A stretch of 23,147 bases of DNA, taken from JBHHZI01 sp046757965. Its GTDB lineage: Bacteria; Acidobacteriota; Polarisedimenticolia; SMYD01. Under the pieces are notes generated by a model, which saw only the letters and a program-made list of their open reading frames with translations, ran no database searches and was not told where the DNA came from. The position numbers and the translations under genes were made by a program. Positions 9,696 to 17,117 of the stretch are shown in pieces; position 1 is the first letter of the stretch, and the number at the start of each line of letters is the position of its first letter. Location: positions 1 through 23,147 of the forward strand of contig JBHHZI010000041.1 of assembly GCA_046757965.1 (NCBI GenBank), in the 5' to 3' direction.

Positions 9696-10926
9696 GGCGC
9701 AGGGCCTCGACGGGATCCAGGCGCGCCGCCCGGTAGGCCGGGTAGAGGGTCGCCAGGAAGGCGATGAGCATGGCCAGACCCGCCGCCAGCACGACATCGA
9801 GGGCGCTGGTGCGAAACGGCATGTAGGACAGCAGGTACACCTCGGGAGAGAGCGGGATGAGCCGGTAGGTCTCGCCCAGCCACGAGATGCCCAGCCCCAG
9901 AGTGATCCCGCAGACCGTGCCCACCGCCCCGATGACGACGCCCTGCAGCATGAAGATGAGCACGATGCTGCGGGCCTGGGCCCCGAGGGCGACGAGGGCG
10001 CCCACATCCCGGACCTTGTCCATGACACGCAGGACCAGCGTCGAGGCGATGTTCAGGGAGGCCACCAGGATGATCAGCCCGATGGCGGCGAACATCACCA
10101 GCTTCTCCATGCGCAGCGCCCGGAAGTAGCCGCTGTTGAGTTCGATCAGGTCACTGACGTAGAAGTCCTCGCCCAGCGCCTCGGCCACGGCAACGCCGGT
10201 GGCCTTGATGCGGTCGTAGCCGGTGGTCCGGATCGACAGGGCGCTGACCGCCTGCGGACCGGGCAGGGACAGGAAGGTGCGCGCCTCGTCGATGTTCAGG
10301 TAGGCGCGGCCGGCATCGGACTGGTAGAAGCCGGACGAGAAGATCCCGACCACCGTGAAGCGGCGGTTGCGGGCCAGCGGCGGGGTCAGCGGGGAGATGC
10401 GGACCTTCGGGATCAGCAACCGGACGGCGTCGCCCATCGCCACGCCCAGCGACCGCGCCAGCTCGTCTCCGAGGACGACGCCGCCGGCTCCGGCGCGCAG
10501 GTCCGCGAGCCGGCCCGCTTCCATCTCGCCGGCCACCCCGGTGACCTCCGCCTCCTGCGCGGGGTCGATGCCGAACAGTTCCACCCCCACCGGATCCCGC
10601 CCGGCCTGCCCCGACGCCAGGCCGGTGCCATGCACCAGCGGCGCGATGGCCGCCACGCCGGGCACGCCGGCCAGGATGGCCTCCGCCGCGCCGGGGTCGA
10701 GGATGGCCACACCCGGGAGGGCATTCCAGACCACCAGATGCGCGTTGCCCGACAGGATCTTGTTCCGGATCTCCTCGGAGACGCCGGTCTCGATGGCCAG
10801 CGTGACGATGAGCGTGGCGACGCCGACGGCCACGCCGAGGACGGAGATGCCGGTGATCACCGACACGAAGGCGTGCTTGCGCCGGGCCAGCAGGTAGCGC
10901 AGGGCCACGAACAGCTCGAACGGCAC
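9688..10926 (-). CDS. lolC: LolC/LolE-family ABC transporter permease (lipoprotein release)
   Basis: The 412-residue product matches LolC/LolE in length and layout: a short cytoplasmic start PFELFVALRYLLARRKHAFVS, one transmembrane helix (about 20-45, ITGISVLGVAVGVATLIV), a large periplasmic MacB-like domain (about 46-270), and three C-terminal transmembrane helices ending with the coupling-helix tail YPAYRAARLDPVEALRHE. It forms the membrane part of the transporter with the overlapping lolD. Only one permease gene is present, so it may act as a homodimer (LolCE/LolF-like) rather than as a LolC-LolE pair. I chose the GTG at 10926-10924 because it yields the family N-terminus directly and lies 5 bases after the preceding stop; the frame is open to 10974 but only within the previous gene. 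Confidence 0.93.
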   Translation of the reverse strand: MPFELFVALRYLLARRKHAFVSVITGISVLGVAVGVATLIVTLAIETGVSEEIRNKILSGNAHLVVWNALPGVAILDPGAAEAILAGVPGVAAIAPLVHGTGLASGQAGRDPVGVELFGIDPAQEAEVTGVAGEMEAGRLADLRAGAGGVVLGDELARSLGVAMGDAVRLLIPKVRISPLTPPLARNRRFTVVGIFSSGFYQSDAGRAYLNIDEARTFLSLPGPQAVSALSIRTTGYDRIKATGVAVAEALGEDFYVSDLIELNSGYFRALRMEKLVMFAAIGLIILVASLNIASTLVLRVMDKVRDVGALVALGAQARSIVLIFMLQGVVIGAVGTVCGITLGLGISWLGETYRLIPLSPEVYLLSYMPFRTSALDVVLAAGLAMLIAFLATLYPAYRAARLDPVEALRHE

Positions 10927-10931
10927 GGCAG

Positions 10932-11789
10932 TCAGCGTCCGCCGCGCCCGCGGGAGCGGCGCGTCGCCGACCACTGCCCCTCGACGGGCCGGTTGGCCGT
11001 CAGGTCCCGCTCCTTCCAGGTGCCCCGGATGGTCCGGCCGCTGCTGTCCACTCGCCCGGAGAGGCTGGCGAAGCGCCCCTTGCGGGCGTCGATACGCTCG
11101 AGGAACACGGTGCCGTCGACGATGGTGCCCTCGAGACTGCCGTGCCAGCCGCCGCCGATGATGTACTCGCCGGTCAGCACCGTGCCGGTCTGGTAGAGCG
11201 TGAACAGCCCGCTCTCACCGACCGGTGAGAGGATGACGTCCCACACGCCGGTCAGGCTGTCGGCGTCACCCGGCAGCAGCGCCTCGATCTCCTCGACCTT
11301 GTTGTCGAGGGCGCGCATGCGACGTCGCCGTTCCCGGATGCGGTCGCGGAGCTGGCGGCCCTGCGCGCCGATGCTGGAGAGGGTGGCCTCCAGATCGAGG
11401 ATCCGACCCTCCAGATCGCCGGCGTCGCTCTCGGTGCCGGTGTTGAACGACACGTCGAGGCGGCCGTACAGATCCCGGAGCTGGGCCAGCCGCTGGTCGC
11501 GACGGGCGCGCCAGGCGCCCAGGGCCCGCAGATCCCGCACCAGTTCCTGCTGCTCCACCTGGCGATCGACCGACAGCCCCATCAGCGTGGCGAGCGTGGT
11601 CTCGGGTCGCAGCAGACCCCCCGGCGGCAGGAAGCCGGCGGCCTCGTCGGTCAGCAGGCTCTCGTCGACCGCCGACTCCTCCGGCCTGTCCTGGGTGCGC
11701 GCCACGGCCACCGGACGGCCGGCGGCCAGGCCGGTGGCGACCAGGATCGTCACGGCCAGCAGGACCTGGTGCCGGTCGCGCCGGATCAT
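10932..11789 (-). CDS. Unknown exported protein with a coiled coil and a C-terminal beta domain
   Basis: I do not recognise a named family. The 285-residue protein begins with a probable signal peptide or anchor (MIRRDRHQ then VLLAVTILVATGLAAGRPVAVA, cleavage near residue 31). A disordered acidic stretch follows, then an Arg/Leu/Glu-rich helical region with heptad character (about 75-180), and then a glycine- and aromatic-rich beta region (about 183-272) beginning SLTGVWDVILSP and containing TLYQTGTVLTGEY, GWHGSLEGTI and TIRGTWKER, which resembles a small lipocalin-like or beta-sandwich domain. The tail is basic (RRSRGRGGR). It overlaps the Asd-like gene by ATGA and precedes lolC by 5 bases, so it belongs to the envelope operon and probably acts in the periplasm. 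A link to lipoprotein sorting is possible but only from position. Confidence 0.8.
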   Translation of the reverse strand: MIRRDRHQVLLAVTILVATGLAAGRPVAVARTQDRPEESAVDESLLTDEAAGFLPPGGLLRPETTLATLMGLSVDRQVEQQELVRDLRALGAWRARRDQRLAQLRDLYGRLDVSFNTGTESDAGDLEGRILDLEATLSSIGAQGRQLRDRIRERRRRMRALDNKVEEIEALLPGDADSLTGVWDVILSPVGESGLFTLYQTGTVLTGEYIIGGGWHGSLEGTIVDGTVFLERIDARKGRFASLSGRVDSSGRTIRGTWKERDLTANRPVEGQWSATRRSRGRGGR

Positions 11790-12796
11790 CCGCTCTCTGG
11801 TGCGGCAGCGAGAAGAGCCTCGGCGATGCGCACGCCGTTGGCCGCACCTCCCGTGCGCAGGTTGTCCACCACGGCCCAGAATTCCACCCGGGAGCCGTCC
11901 TCGTCGGTCAGATCGGTCAGGTGCACGGCGTCACTCTCCTCCAGCTCGGCGGCGGTGCAGGCCGACATCTCGAACCGCGCCCGGGTCCAGCGCCGGCGGC
12001 GACCGGCACGGTCGGGCACCGGGTCGAGCTCGATGCCGACCAGCAAGCTGGCGCCGTGGAAGACCGGCACCAGCACGGCGCGCACCGACACGGCCGCCGG
12101 CGACAGGCCCAGAATGGCGGCGGTCTCGAGCCGCATGCGGCGGTCCAGGTCCGGCCAGCCCTGCTGGCGATGCAGCAGGGCGTGGGGGACGGCGTTGAAC
12201 GCCACCTGGCGCTCGAACACCTCGGCCGGCTTGTCCCCGAAGCTCAGCACCCCGGCGGTCTGGCGGTACAGCTCCTGCACCCCGGACTCCCCGCTGTCCG
12301 ACGCGGGCAGCAGGATCGTTGCCGACACCGACGTGACGCGAGAGCCCTCGGCTGCCGCGGCAACCGCCGTCGAGAGCGTCTGGATGATGCCGTGGGGCGC
12401 GCGCACCTTGGTCGGCCGGTCGGCCGGCAGACAGCTCCGGTTGACGTCCATGTTGACCACCGGGACGACCCCCGACGAGGCCTCCACATCCACCAGGTCG
12501 ATGGCCACGCCCCGGCCCTGTGTCACCATACCGAGCGCCTGGCGGGTGCCGGGCCCCCGGCGACCGAGGAACATCACGTCCGCCCGGGCCACCTGCTCCT
12601 CGTCGACCTCGGCGACCAGCCGGTCCTCGCCGGCGTATTCGACGACCTGGCCCACCTCTTCCCCCTCGCCGGCCGCCATCATCGTGATCTTGTCCACCGG
12701 GAAGCGGCGCGTCACCAGTTCCCGCCGGATCGCCGCCCCCAGGTGCCCGGTGGGCCCGACCAGGATGACGTGTGCCCCGGCCAGCTCAGCGCTCAC
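11786..12796 (-). CDS. Aspartate-semialdehyde dehydrogenase-like (Usg-1-like) protein lacking the catalytic cysteine
   Basis: The 336-residue protein has the Asd fold: an NADP-binding motif VGPTGHLG (13-20) at the N-terminus and a C-terminal segment VEFWAVVDNLRTGGAANGVRIAEAL that closely resembles both Asd and E. coli Usg. In true Asd the active site has PNC(S/T)T; here the same place reads APHGIIQTLSTAV (133-145), so the nucleophilic cysteine is missing. The histidine normally found after VPVFYGH is also displaced (VPVFHGAS, 243-250). E. coli Usg lacks the cysteine in the same way. I infer it is not a working Asd; a true asd gene should exist elsewhere. The GTG at 12796 overlaps the pssA end by 11 bases, and the stop overlaps the next gene by ATGA, so it is embedded in the phospholipid/envelope operon. 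Its function is unknown. Confidence 0.88.
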   Translation of the reverse strand: MSAELAGAHVILVGPTGHLGAAIRRELVTRRFPVDKITMMAAGEGEEVGQVVEYAGEDRLVAEVDEEQVARADVMFLGRRGPGTRQALGMVTQGRGVAIDLVDVEASSGVVPVVNMDVNRSCLPADRPTKVRAPHGIIQTLSTAVAAAAEGSRVTSVSATILLPASDSGESGVQELYRQTAGVLSFGDKPAEVFERQVAFNAVPHALLHRQQGWPDLDRRMRLETAAILGLSPAAVSVRAVLVPVFHGASLLVGIELDPVPDRAGRRRRWTRARFEMSACTAAELEESDAVHLTDLTDEDGSRVEFWAVVDNLRTGGAANGVRIAEALLAAAPESG

Positions 12797-13589
12797 GCGG
12801 ACGACCCTCGGAATCGAGCGCGGGCCCGGGACCGGCTGCCCGGGGGCTGCCGGCGCGGCGCCACGGCACGCCGCGGGTGGCGCGGCGGCGCGGCAGCAGG
12901 CCGGAGATCATGTAGAGGAGCGACAGGCCGAGGAGGGTGGCCTGCGGCTGGATGACCACGGCGGCAAGGACCACCGCGATGATGCCGACCACCGGGAAGG
13001 TTCGCCGGGCCGCGGTCGCCTCGACACGCTTGAACGAGCGGTAGCGGAGGCGGCTGACCATCAACCCCGAGAGGGTCAGCACCAGGCACAGGACCGCCAC
13101 GGGGAAGATCGAATCGCCGGCCGGCCGCGGGATGTAGGCGATGAGGGTGGCCAGCACCATCGCCGCCGCCGGCACCGGCAGGCCCACGAAGTAGCGCTTG
13201 TCCGACACGGCCTGCGTGTTGAACCGGGCCAGCCGCATGGCGCCACAGATGAGAAACAGGAAGGAGGCCGCCCAGCCCACGCGGCCGAGCGACAGCAACC
13301 CCCACCGATACACGATGAACGACGGCGCCACCCCGAAGGAGATGATGTCCGCGATGGAGTCGAACTGCAGGCCGAACTCGGTGGCCGTGCCGGTGGCGCG
13401 GGCGACGCGGCCGTCGAGATTGTCCAGACCGGCGGCGAGCATGAGCAGCATGGCCGCCTTGGCGAAGTCGCCCTGGTCGGCCAGGATCAGCGACCCGTAG
13501 CCGGCCATGACGTTGCCCACGGTCAGCAGACTGGGGAGCAGGAAGATGCCCCGGCGGAGACGGCGCTGGCGCTGCTCACGATGGCGCAA
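12786..13589 (-). CDS. pssA: CDP-diacylglycerol-serine O-phosphatidyltransferase
   Basis: The 267-residue membrane protein carries the complete CDP-alcohol phosphotransferase motif: D56, D59-G60, A63-R64, G73, D77 and D81 (in LDNLDGRVAR and FGLQFDSIAD). It makes phosphatidylserine from CDP-diacylglycerol and serine; the overlapping psd gene then converts it to phosphatidylethanolamine. The protein has several hydrophobic helices across residues 15-230 and a long basic, Pro/Ala-rich tail (about 233-267) with no obvious role. The only start that keeps the family N-terminus (RRGIFLLPSLLTVGNVMAGY) is a TTG at 13589, which has a perfect AGGAGG ribosome site 6 bases upstream. The gene overlaps psd by 14 bases and the Asd-like gene by 11. 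Confidence 0.95.
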   Translation of the reverse strand: MRHREQRQRRLRRGIFLLPSLLTVGNVMAGYGSLILADQGDFAKAAMLLMLAAGLDNLDGRVARATGTATEFGLQFDSIADIISFGVAPSFIVYRWGLLSLGRVGWAASFLFLICGAMRLARFNTQAVSDKRYFVGLPVPAAAMVLATLIAYIPRPAGDSIFPVAVLCLVLTLSGLMVSRLRYRSFKRVEATAARRTFPVVGIIAVVLAAVVIQPQATLLGLSLLYMISGLLPRRRATRGVPWRRAGSPRAAGPGPALDSEGRPRER

Positions 13590-14364
13590 CAGCCACCTCC
13601 TGCTCGGCGCCGGCCGCGGCGCCGGGCCGCGCCGCCTTGCCGGCCGTCCTCGCCATCACCGTGCGGCAGGCCCGGACGCGCGTCCCCACGGACACGTCGA
13701 GATGCCAGTGAACCGGCAGGATCAGATCGACACGAGAGCCGAAGCGGATGAGACCGACCCGCTGGCCGGCGCGCACGCGGTCCCCGGGCGACACGTCGCA
13801 CACGATCCGCCGGGCAATGGCCCCGGCGATCTGGGTCATCGCGACGGGACCCTCCGGCGTGGCGAGGTCGATCCGGTTGCGCTCGTTCTCCTCCGACGCC
13901 TTGCCGTGAAACGCCGCGCGAAAGCGGCCCCGGCGGTAGACCACGCCGCTGACCTCGCCGCACACGGGAGCGCGATTGATGTGGACATTGAAGATGGACA
14001 GGAAGATCGAGACGCGCCGGGCGGTGCCGCCCGGAAAGGTCTCGTCGTCGACAGTGCGCAGATCGACGATGCGCCCGTCGGCCGGGGCCAGCACCAGACC
14101 GGGCCCGGCGGGCACCGCGCGCGGCGGATCGCGGAAGAAGAACAGCACGAGAATTGCCGGCAGGATCGCCACGATGGCTGCGGTCGTGCCGCCCAGCCAG
14201 GCGGCGAGCGGCACCAGCGCCAGCGCGATGAGGAGGAAGGGCGTCGCTTCCCGGGCCACTCTCACGATGGGATCGGTCCAGGGGGCGTGCAGACCCCGGC
14301 CGGACGCCGAAAAACGCGGCACCTCATCGCGGCGACACCGGGGCAGACTCCTTCGCAGTGACAT
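13576..14364 (-). CDS. psd: Phosphatidylserine decarboxylase proenzyme (short form)
   Basis: The 262-residue protein decarboxylates phosphatidylserine to phosphatidylethanolamine at the inner membrane. A hydrophobic region (about 42-77) precedes the catalytic domain, which has APADG (Asp96), FNVHINR (His128) and HGKASEENERN. The self-cleavage site is RFGSRVDLILP, with Ser210 expected to become the pyruvoyl group; GS in place of LGST is usual for the short bacterial form. Two extras are visible: a basic N-terminal extension of about 30 residues and an Ala-rich C-terminal tail after the last conserved segment. I chose ATG 14364; the frame is open much further upstream but only through tsaB. A GTG within the N-terminal extension (before PRFSASG) is an alternative. 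The 3' end overlaps pssA by 14 bases. Confidence 0.93.
   Translation of the reverse strand: MSLRRSLPRCRRDEVPRFSASGRGLHAPWTDPIVRVAREATPFLLIALALVPLAAWLGGTTAAIVAILPAILVLFFFRDPPRAVPAGPGLVLAPADGRIVDLRTVDDETFPGGTARRVSIFLSIFNVHINRAPVCGEVSGVVYRRGRFRAAFHGKASEENERNRIDLATPEGPVAMTQIAGAIARRIVCDVSPGDRVRAGQRVGLIRFGSRVDLILPVHWHLDVSVGTRVRACRTVMARTAGKAARPGAAAGAEQEVAVAPS
13596..13601 (-). promoter_or_regulatory. Ribosome binding site that fixes a TTG start for pssA
   Basis: AGGAGG on the minus strand is followed by 6 bases and then TTG at 13589-13587. No ATG or GTG occurs in frame before the conserved pssA N-terminus, so this strong site supports TTG as the real start. The site lies inside the end of psd, consistent with translational coupling. 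Confidence 0.75.
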
Positions 14365-14410
14365 GACCGGGACACGAGAACCGGATCGTAGAACGGTGCC
14401 GGACCCGCTT

Positions 14411-15115
14411 TCAACCGCGGCTCCGCGCCTGCAGGGCATCAGGCGGGCGAAGATAACACGGCTCCGCCGGGGCCGCCGCGCCGGCCGCCAGGGCCAGCGC
14501 GCCCAGCCGGGCCGCGGCGCCGGCAAGAAAGGGCGTGCGGGGCAGAAGGGCGGACGGGCCGCTCGCGGCCGGCCGCGCCGCGATGAGGTCGGCATGGCGC
14601 AGGGCGCCCTGGCCGGCGAAGAGGAGCGGCCCGGCGGGCAGGCCGGCGAGGACGGTCGCCGGCGCGGCGACGCACTCCGGACCCCAGGGCGCCGGCGGCC
14701 GGGTCGGGGTGGCGTCAACGGCGAACAAACCGGCATAGACCTCTCCCCGCCCGGCATCCAGCCAGGCGGCCAGCCGTTCTCCGGGTCGCCCGGCGGCATC
14801 CGCCAGGGCGGCCAGGGTGGACACGCCGGCGACCGGTTGACCGCCGGCCAGGGCCAGACCCCGGACAGTGGCCAGACCGACACGGATGCCGGTGAAGCCT
14901 CCCGGACCGACGGTGACGGCGAACCCGGCGAGGTCGGCCAGGGTCTGTGCCGTCGTCTCCAGCAGGAAACGCACCGAGGGCAGCAGCCGGCGGGAGGGTG
15001 AGACCAGCCCGTCGATCCCGATCTCCGCCACCACCCCGGCAGGCCCGGCCAGGGCCACACTGCCCCGGGGCGAGCTGGCATCCACGCCGAGAACCAGACG
15101 GTCTCCAGGGTCCAT
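14411..15115 (-). CDS. tsaB: TsaB, tRNA threonylcarbamoyladenosine (t6A) biosynthesis partner protein
   Basis: The 234-residue protein has the family start LVLGVDASSPRGSVAL (an ASKHA fold) and the hallmark VTVGPGGFTGIRVGLATVRGLALA (67-90), followed by AGVSTLAALA. TsaB scaffolds TsaD and TsaE in making the t6A37 modification of ANN-decoding tRNAs in the cytoplasm. The C-terminal end YLRPPDA is also typical. A GGGAGG ribosome site lies 6 bases before the ATG at 15115. The protein is very rich in Ala, Gly and Pro in its second half, in line with the genome's GC content. It follows the GGDEF-like gene by 26 bases and precedes psd by 46 bases. Confidence 0.93.
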   Translation of the reverse strand: MDPGDRLVLGVDASSPRGSVALAGPAGVVAEIGIDGLVSPSRRLLPSVRFLLETTAQTLADLAGFAVTVGPGGFTGIRVGLATVRGLALAGGQPVAGVSTLAALADAAGRPGERLAAWLDAGRGEVYAGLFAVDATPTRPPAPWGPECVAAPATVLAGLPAGPLLFAGQGALRHADLIAARPAASGPSALLPRTPFLAGAAARLGALALAAGAAAPAEPCYLRPPDALQARSRG

Positions 15116-15141
15116 GACGAACCTCCCGGAGACATTGTGTC

Positions 15142-16338
15142 CTATCCCGACGCTTCGCCGTGCAGGAGCGTGGTCTCGGCGCCGTCGAGCCGGCAGGCGA
15201 CGCCGATCTCGTAGCGGCCGTCGCCCACCTCCTCCAGACGGACGACCCGTCCCCGCAACCGCGCCCGGCCGGTGCCCTCCACCTCGATGCAGTCCAGCTC
15301 GAGATCCGCACCGACGTCGTAGGCGACCGCGCTGGCGAACAGCAGCCCCTCGTCGGGCGGCGCCTGATCCGGGTCGGGACGTTCACTCAGGCGGCGGATG
15401 ACGATGCGGACGCGCTCGGCCGGCACCCTCAGCAGCGCGCGCGACGGCCGGTGCGGCGCCTCCGAGATGATGCCGCCTCCGTCGGCCCGCGCGCGCAGCA
15501 GCGCGGCCTGGGCCTGCTCGAACAGTTCGGTGGCAAAGCTCGCATCTTCCGGGCAGGCGGCGATGCCGATGCTGACCGAGGCGGGCGCGCCGCCGCCGGG
15601 CAGCGGCAGGGTGAGATCCGCCAGCTTGGAGGCGATCCGCTTGGCAGCCAGCAACGCCCCGAAGCGGCCCGTGCCGGCGAGGAACGCCACCAGCTCCGCA
15701 CCGGCGGTGCGCGCCACCCAGTCGACATCGCGCAGCTCGTTCTTGACCAGCAGGGCGGCCGCTCGCAGGGATCGGTCGGCGAGGGCGGGTCCCACCGCCC
15801 AGACCAGATCGTCGAAGCGGTCGAGGCGCACGTAGGCGAGCGCGGCGGGCTGCGAGAAACGGCGGGCCCGGCGCAGCTCGCCCTGGACCGCGCCGAGCAG
15901 CGCGGTCGGCGCGGTGGCGGCCTGGCCGGCGTCGGCAACCGTCTCGATCGACGGTGCCGCCGCCGAGCGCATCTCCGTCAGCATCGGTTGTGTCCGGCGC
16001 CGGTTGGACGCCAGCAAGACCGCCAGCAGCGACACCCGGAGCGGCTCCCCGTGTCCGGTCTGTGCGGTGTGCTCCGCCTGGCGCGACAGCGCCTCATCCA
16101 GGAAACGGACCGCCTCGGCCGGGGCCGACAGGGTGCCGGTGAGGGCGGTGAGGATCCGCTCGGCCGGGCCCAGATCGGTCGGTTCGCGGCGATCCAGGGC
16201 GCGGATGAGCGCGGCCTCGTTGACCGGGTCCTCGTCGAGAGCCGCCAGGATGCGCTCACGCAGGGCCGGCCAGTCCATCTCTGCGACGGACGGTCCGGCC
16301 GCAGCGGCGGCCGGCTCGGAACCTGCGGTCTGCCTCAT
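15142..16338 (-). CDS. Degenerate GGDEF protein with a C-terminal PilZ-like domain
   Basis: The 398-residue protein has an Ala/Arg/Leu-rich helical N-terminal region (about 20-145), a GGDEF-fold domain (about 150-292), and a C-terminal beta-rich domain (about 305-395). In the GGDEF domain the fold markers are clear (ALAYVRLDRFDDLV at 166-179, ASVSIGIAACPED at 253-265, ELFEQAQAALLRARADGGG at 271-289), but the signature is AGAEL (212-216) and the first metal-binding Asp is Arg171, so cyclase activity is unlikely. The C-terminal part (RLRGRVVRLEEVGDGRYEIGVACR) resembles the second half of PilZ c-di-GMP binding domains, but an unmistakable RxxxR and D/NxSxxG pair is not seen, so binding is uncertain. 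AGGAGG lies 5 bases before the ATG at 16338. It is the first gene of the long minus-strand cluster. Confidence 0.8.
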   Translation of the reverse strand: MRQTAGSEPAAAAAGPSVAEMDWPALRERILAALDEDPVNEAALIRALDRREPTDLGPAERILTALTGTLSAPAEAVRFLDEALSRQAEHTAQTGHGEPLRVSLLAVLLASNRRRTQPMLTEMRSAAAPSIETVADAGQAATAPTALLGAVQGELRRARRFSQPAALAYVRLDRFDDLVWAVGPALADRSLRAAALLVKNELRDVDWVARTAGAELVAFLAGTGRFGALLAAKRIASKLADLTLPLPGGGAPASVSIGIAACPEDASFATELFEQAQAALLRARADGGGIISEAPHRPSRALLRVPAERVRIVIRRLSERPDPDQAPPDEGLLFASAVAYDVGADLELDCIEVEGTGRARLRGRVVRLEEVGDGRYEIGVACRLDGAETTLLHGEASG

Positions 16339-16368
16339 CCGGCCCTCCTGACCTCGCTCGGCCCAGAA

Positions 16369-16397
16369 AACGTAAGGCCGGCCGGAAAACGATGCAA
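16369..16397 (-). promoter_or_regulatory. Candidate sigma70-type promoter for the envelope gene cluster
   Basis: On the minus strand a TTGCAT (16397-16392) and a TACGTT (16374-16369) are separated by exactly 17 bases and lie about 30 bases before the first ATG of the cluster at 16338. Both boxes are only partial matches to TTGACA and TATAAT, so this is suggestive rather than firm. Confidence 0.35.
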
Positions 16398-16412
16398 CCC
16401 GGCACGAAGCGC

Positions 16413-16418
16413 TAGAAT
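16413..16418 (+). promoter_or_regulatory. Candidate -10 box for the ECF sigma gene
   Basis: TAGAAT matches the -10 consensus at five of six bases and lies 51 bases before the GTG at 16470. No good -35 is seen 16-18 bases upstream. The same 131-base divergent region also holds GGAAAAC at 16384-16390, which could belong to an ECF-type autoregulated promoter, but I cannot define its partner box. Confidence 0.25.
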
Positions 16419-16469
16419 GAACCTTTCTCGAATCCGCCGCGTAGCACCGCCATCACCTCGGAGAGACGG

Positions 16470-17117
16470 GTGGCAACCCACGAGAGTCTGTCTCGTATGA
16501 AGGTCCGGGCCCTCAGGCCGGTCACGAGTCGGCCGGCCCGCCAGGCCGCCGATCCGGCCGTCGACACCGACAAGGCCGTGGTCGCGCGCGTGCTGGCGGG
16601 CCAGCGGGATGACTTCGAGATCCTGGTCCGGCGGCATCACCGTCCGATCTTCAACTACATCTACCGGATGGTGGGACACGCGGACCGGGCTGCCGATCTG
16701 ACCCAGGAGGTGTTTCTCAAGGTGTACACGGCGCTCGCCACCTTCAACCCCTCGTTCCGGTTCACCACCTGGCTGTACCGCATTGCCTCCAACCGGGTGA
16801 TCGATCATCTCAGACATCGCCGCATGACTCTGGTGCCTCTCGATGCTTCCGCATCGGACACGCCCGGGACGTTGCGCGAGGTGGCCGGCGCCACCCGGAG
16901 CGCCGAGGCCCGCCTCCTCGACCGGGAGTCGGCCCGCGACATCTCCCACGAGCTGGCGGCGCTCCCGGCCGAGTACCGGGAGTTGATCGTGCTGCGCCAC
17001 TTCCAGCACCGTTCCTACGAGGAGATCGCCAGGGTGAAGGGCAGCCCTCTCGGCACCATCAAGAACCGCCTGTTTCGCGCGCGGGAGGCCCTGCGGCGCC
17101 GCATGGAGGCCCGGTGA
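16470..17117 (+). CDS. ECF (extracytoplasmic function) RNA polymerase sigma factor
   Basis: The 215-residue protein has the two ECF domains: region 2 (about 35-120, with DLTQEVFLKVYTAL at 76-89 and FRFTTWLYRIASNRVIDHLR at 96-115) and region 4 (about 155-210, with LPAEYRELIVLRHF and SYEEIA...GSPLGTIKNRLFRAREALRR, a helix-turn-helix). It redirects RNA polymerase to a stress regulon. The GTG at 16470 has GGAGA 5 bases upstream; an ATG at 16497 would remove nine non-conserved residues and is possible. The stop codon overlaps the next gene's GTG, so sigma and anti-sigma are made together. It is read divergently from the envelope gene cluster, which makes that cluster a natural candidate target, though I see no repeated promoter motif proving it. 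Confidence 0.93.
   Translation: MATHESLSRMKVRALRPVTSRPARQAADPAVDTDKAVVARVLAGQRDDFEILVRRHHRPIFNYIYRMVGHADRAADLTQEVFLKVYTALATFNPSFRFTTWLYRIASNRVIDHLRHRRMTLVPLDASASDTPGTLREVAGATRSAEARLLDRESARDISHELAALPAEYRELIVLRHFQHRSYEEIARVKGSPLGTIKNRLFRAREALRRRMEAR

Noticed and set aside
14365..15135. Long N-terminal extension of Psd reaching through tsaB
   Set aside because: This part is tsaB in another frame (Trp/Pro/Arg-rich), and the Psd alignment starts at or after the ATG at 14364.
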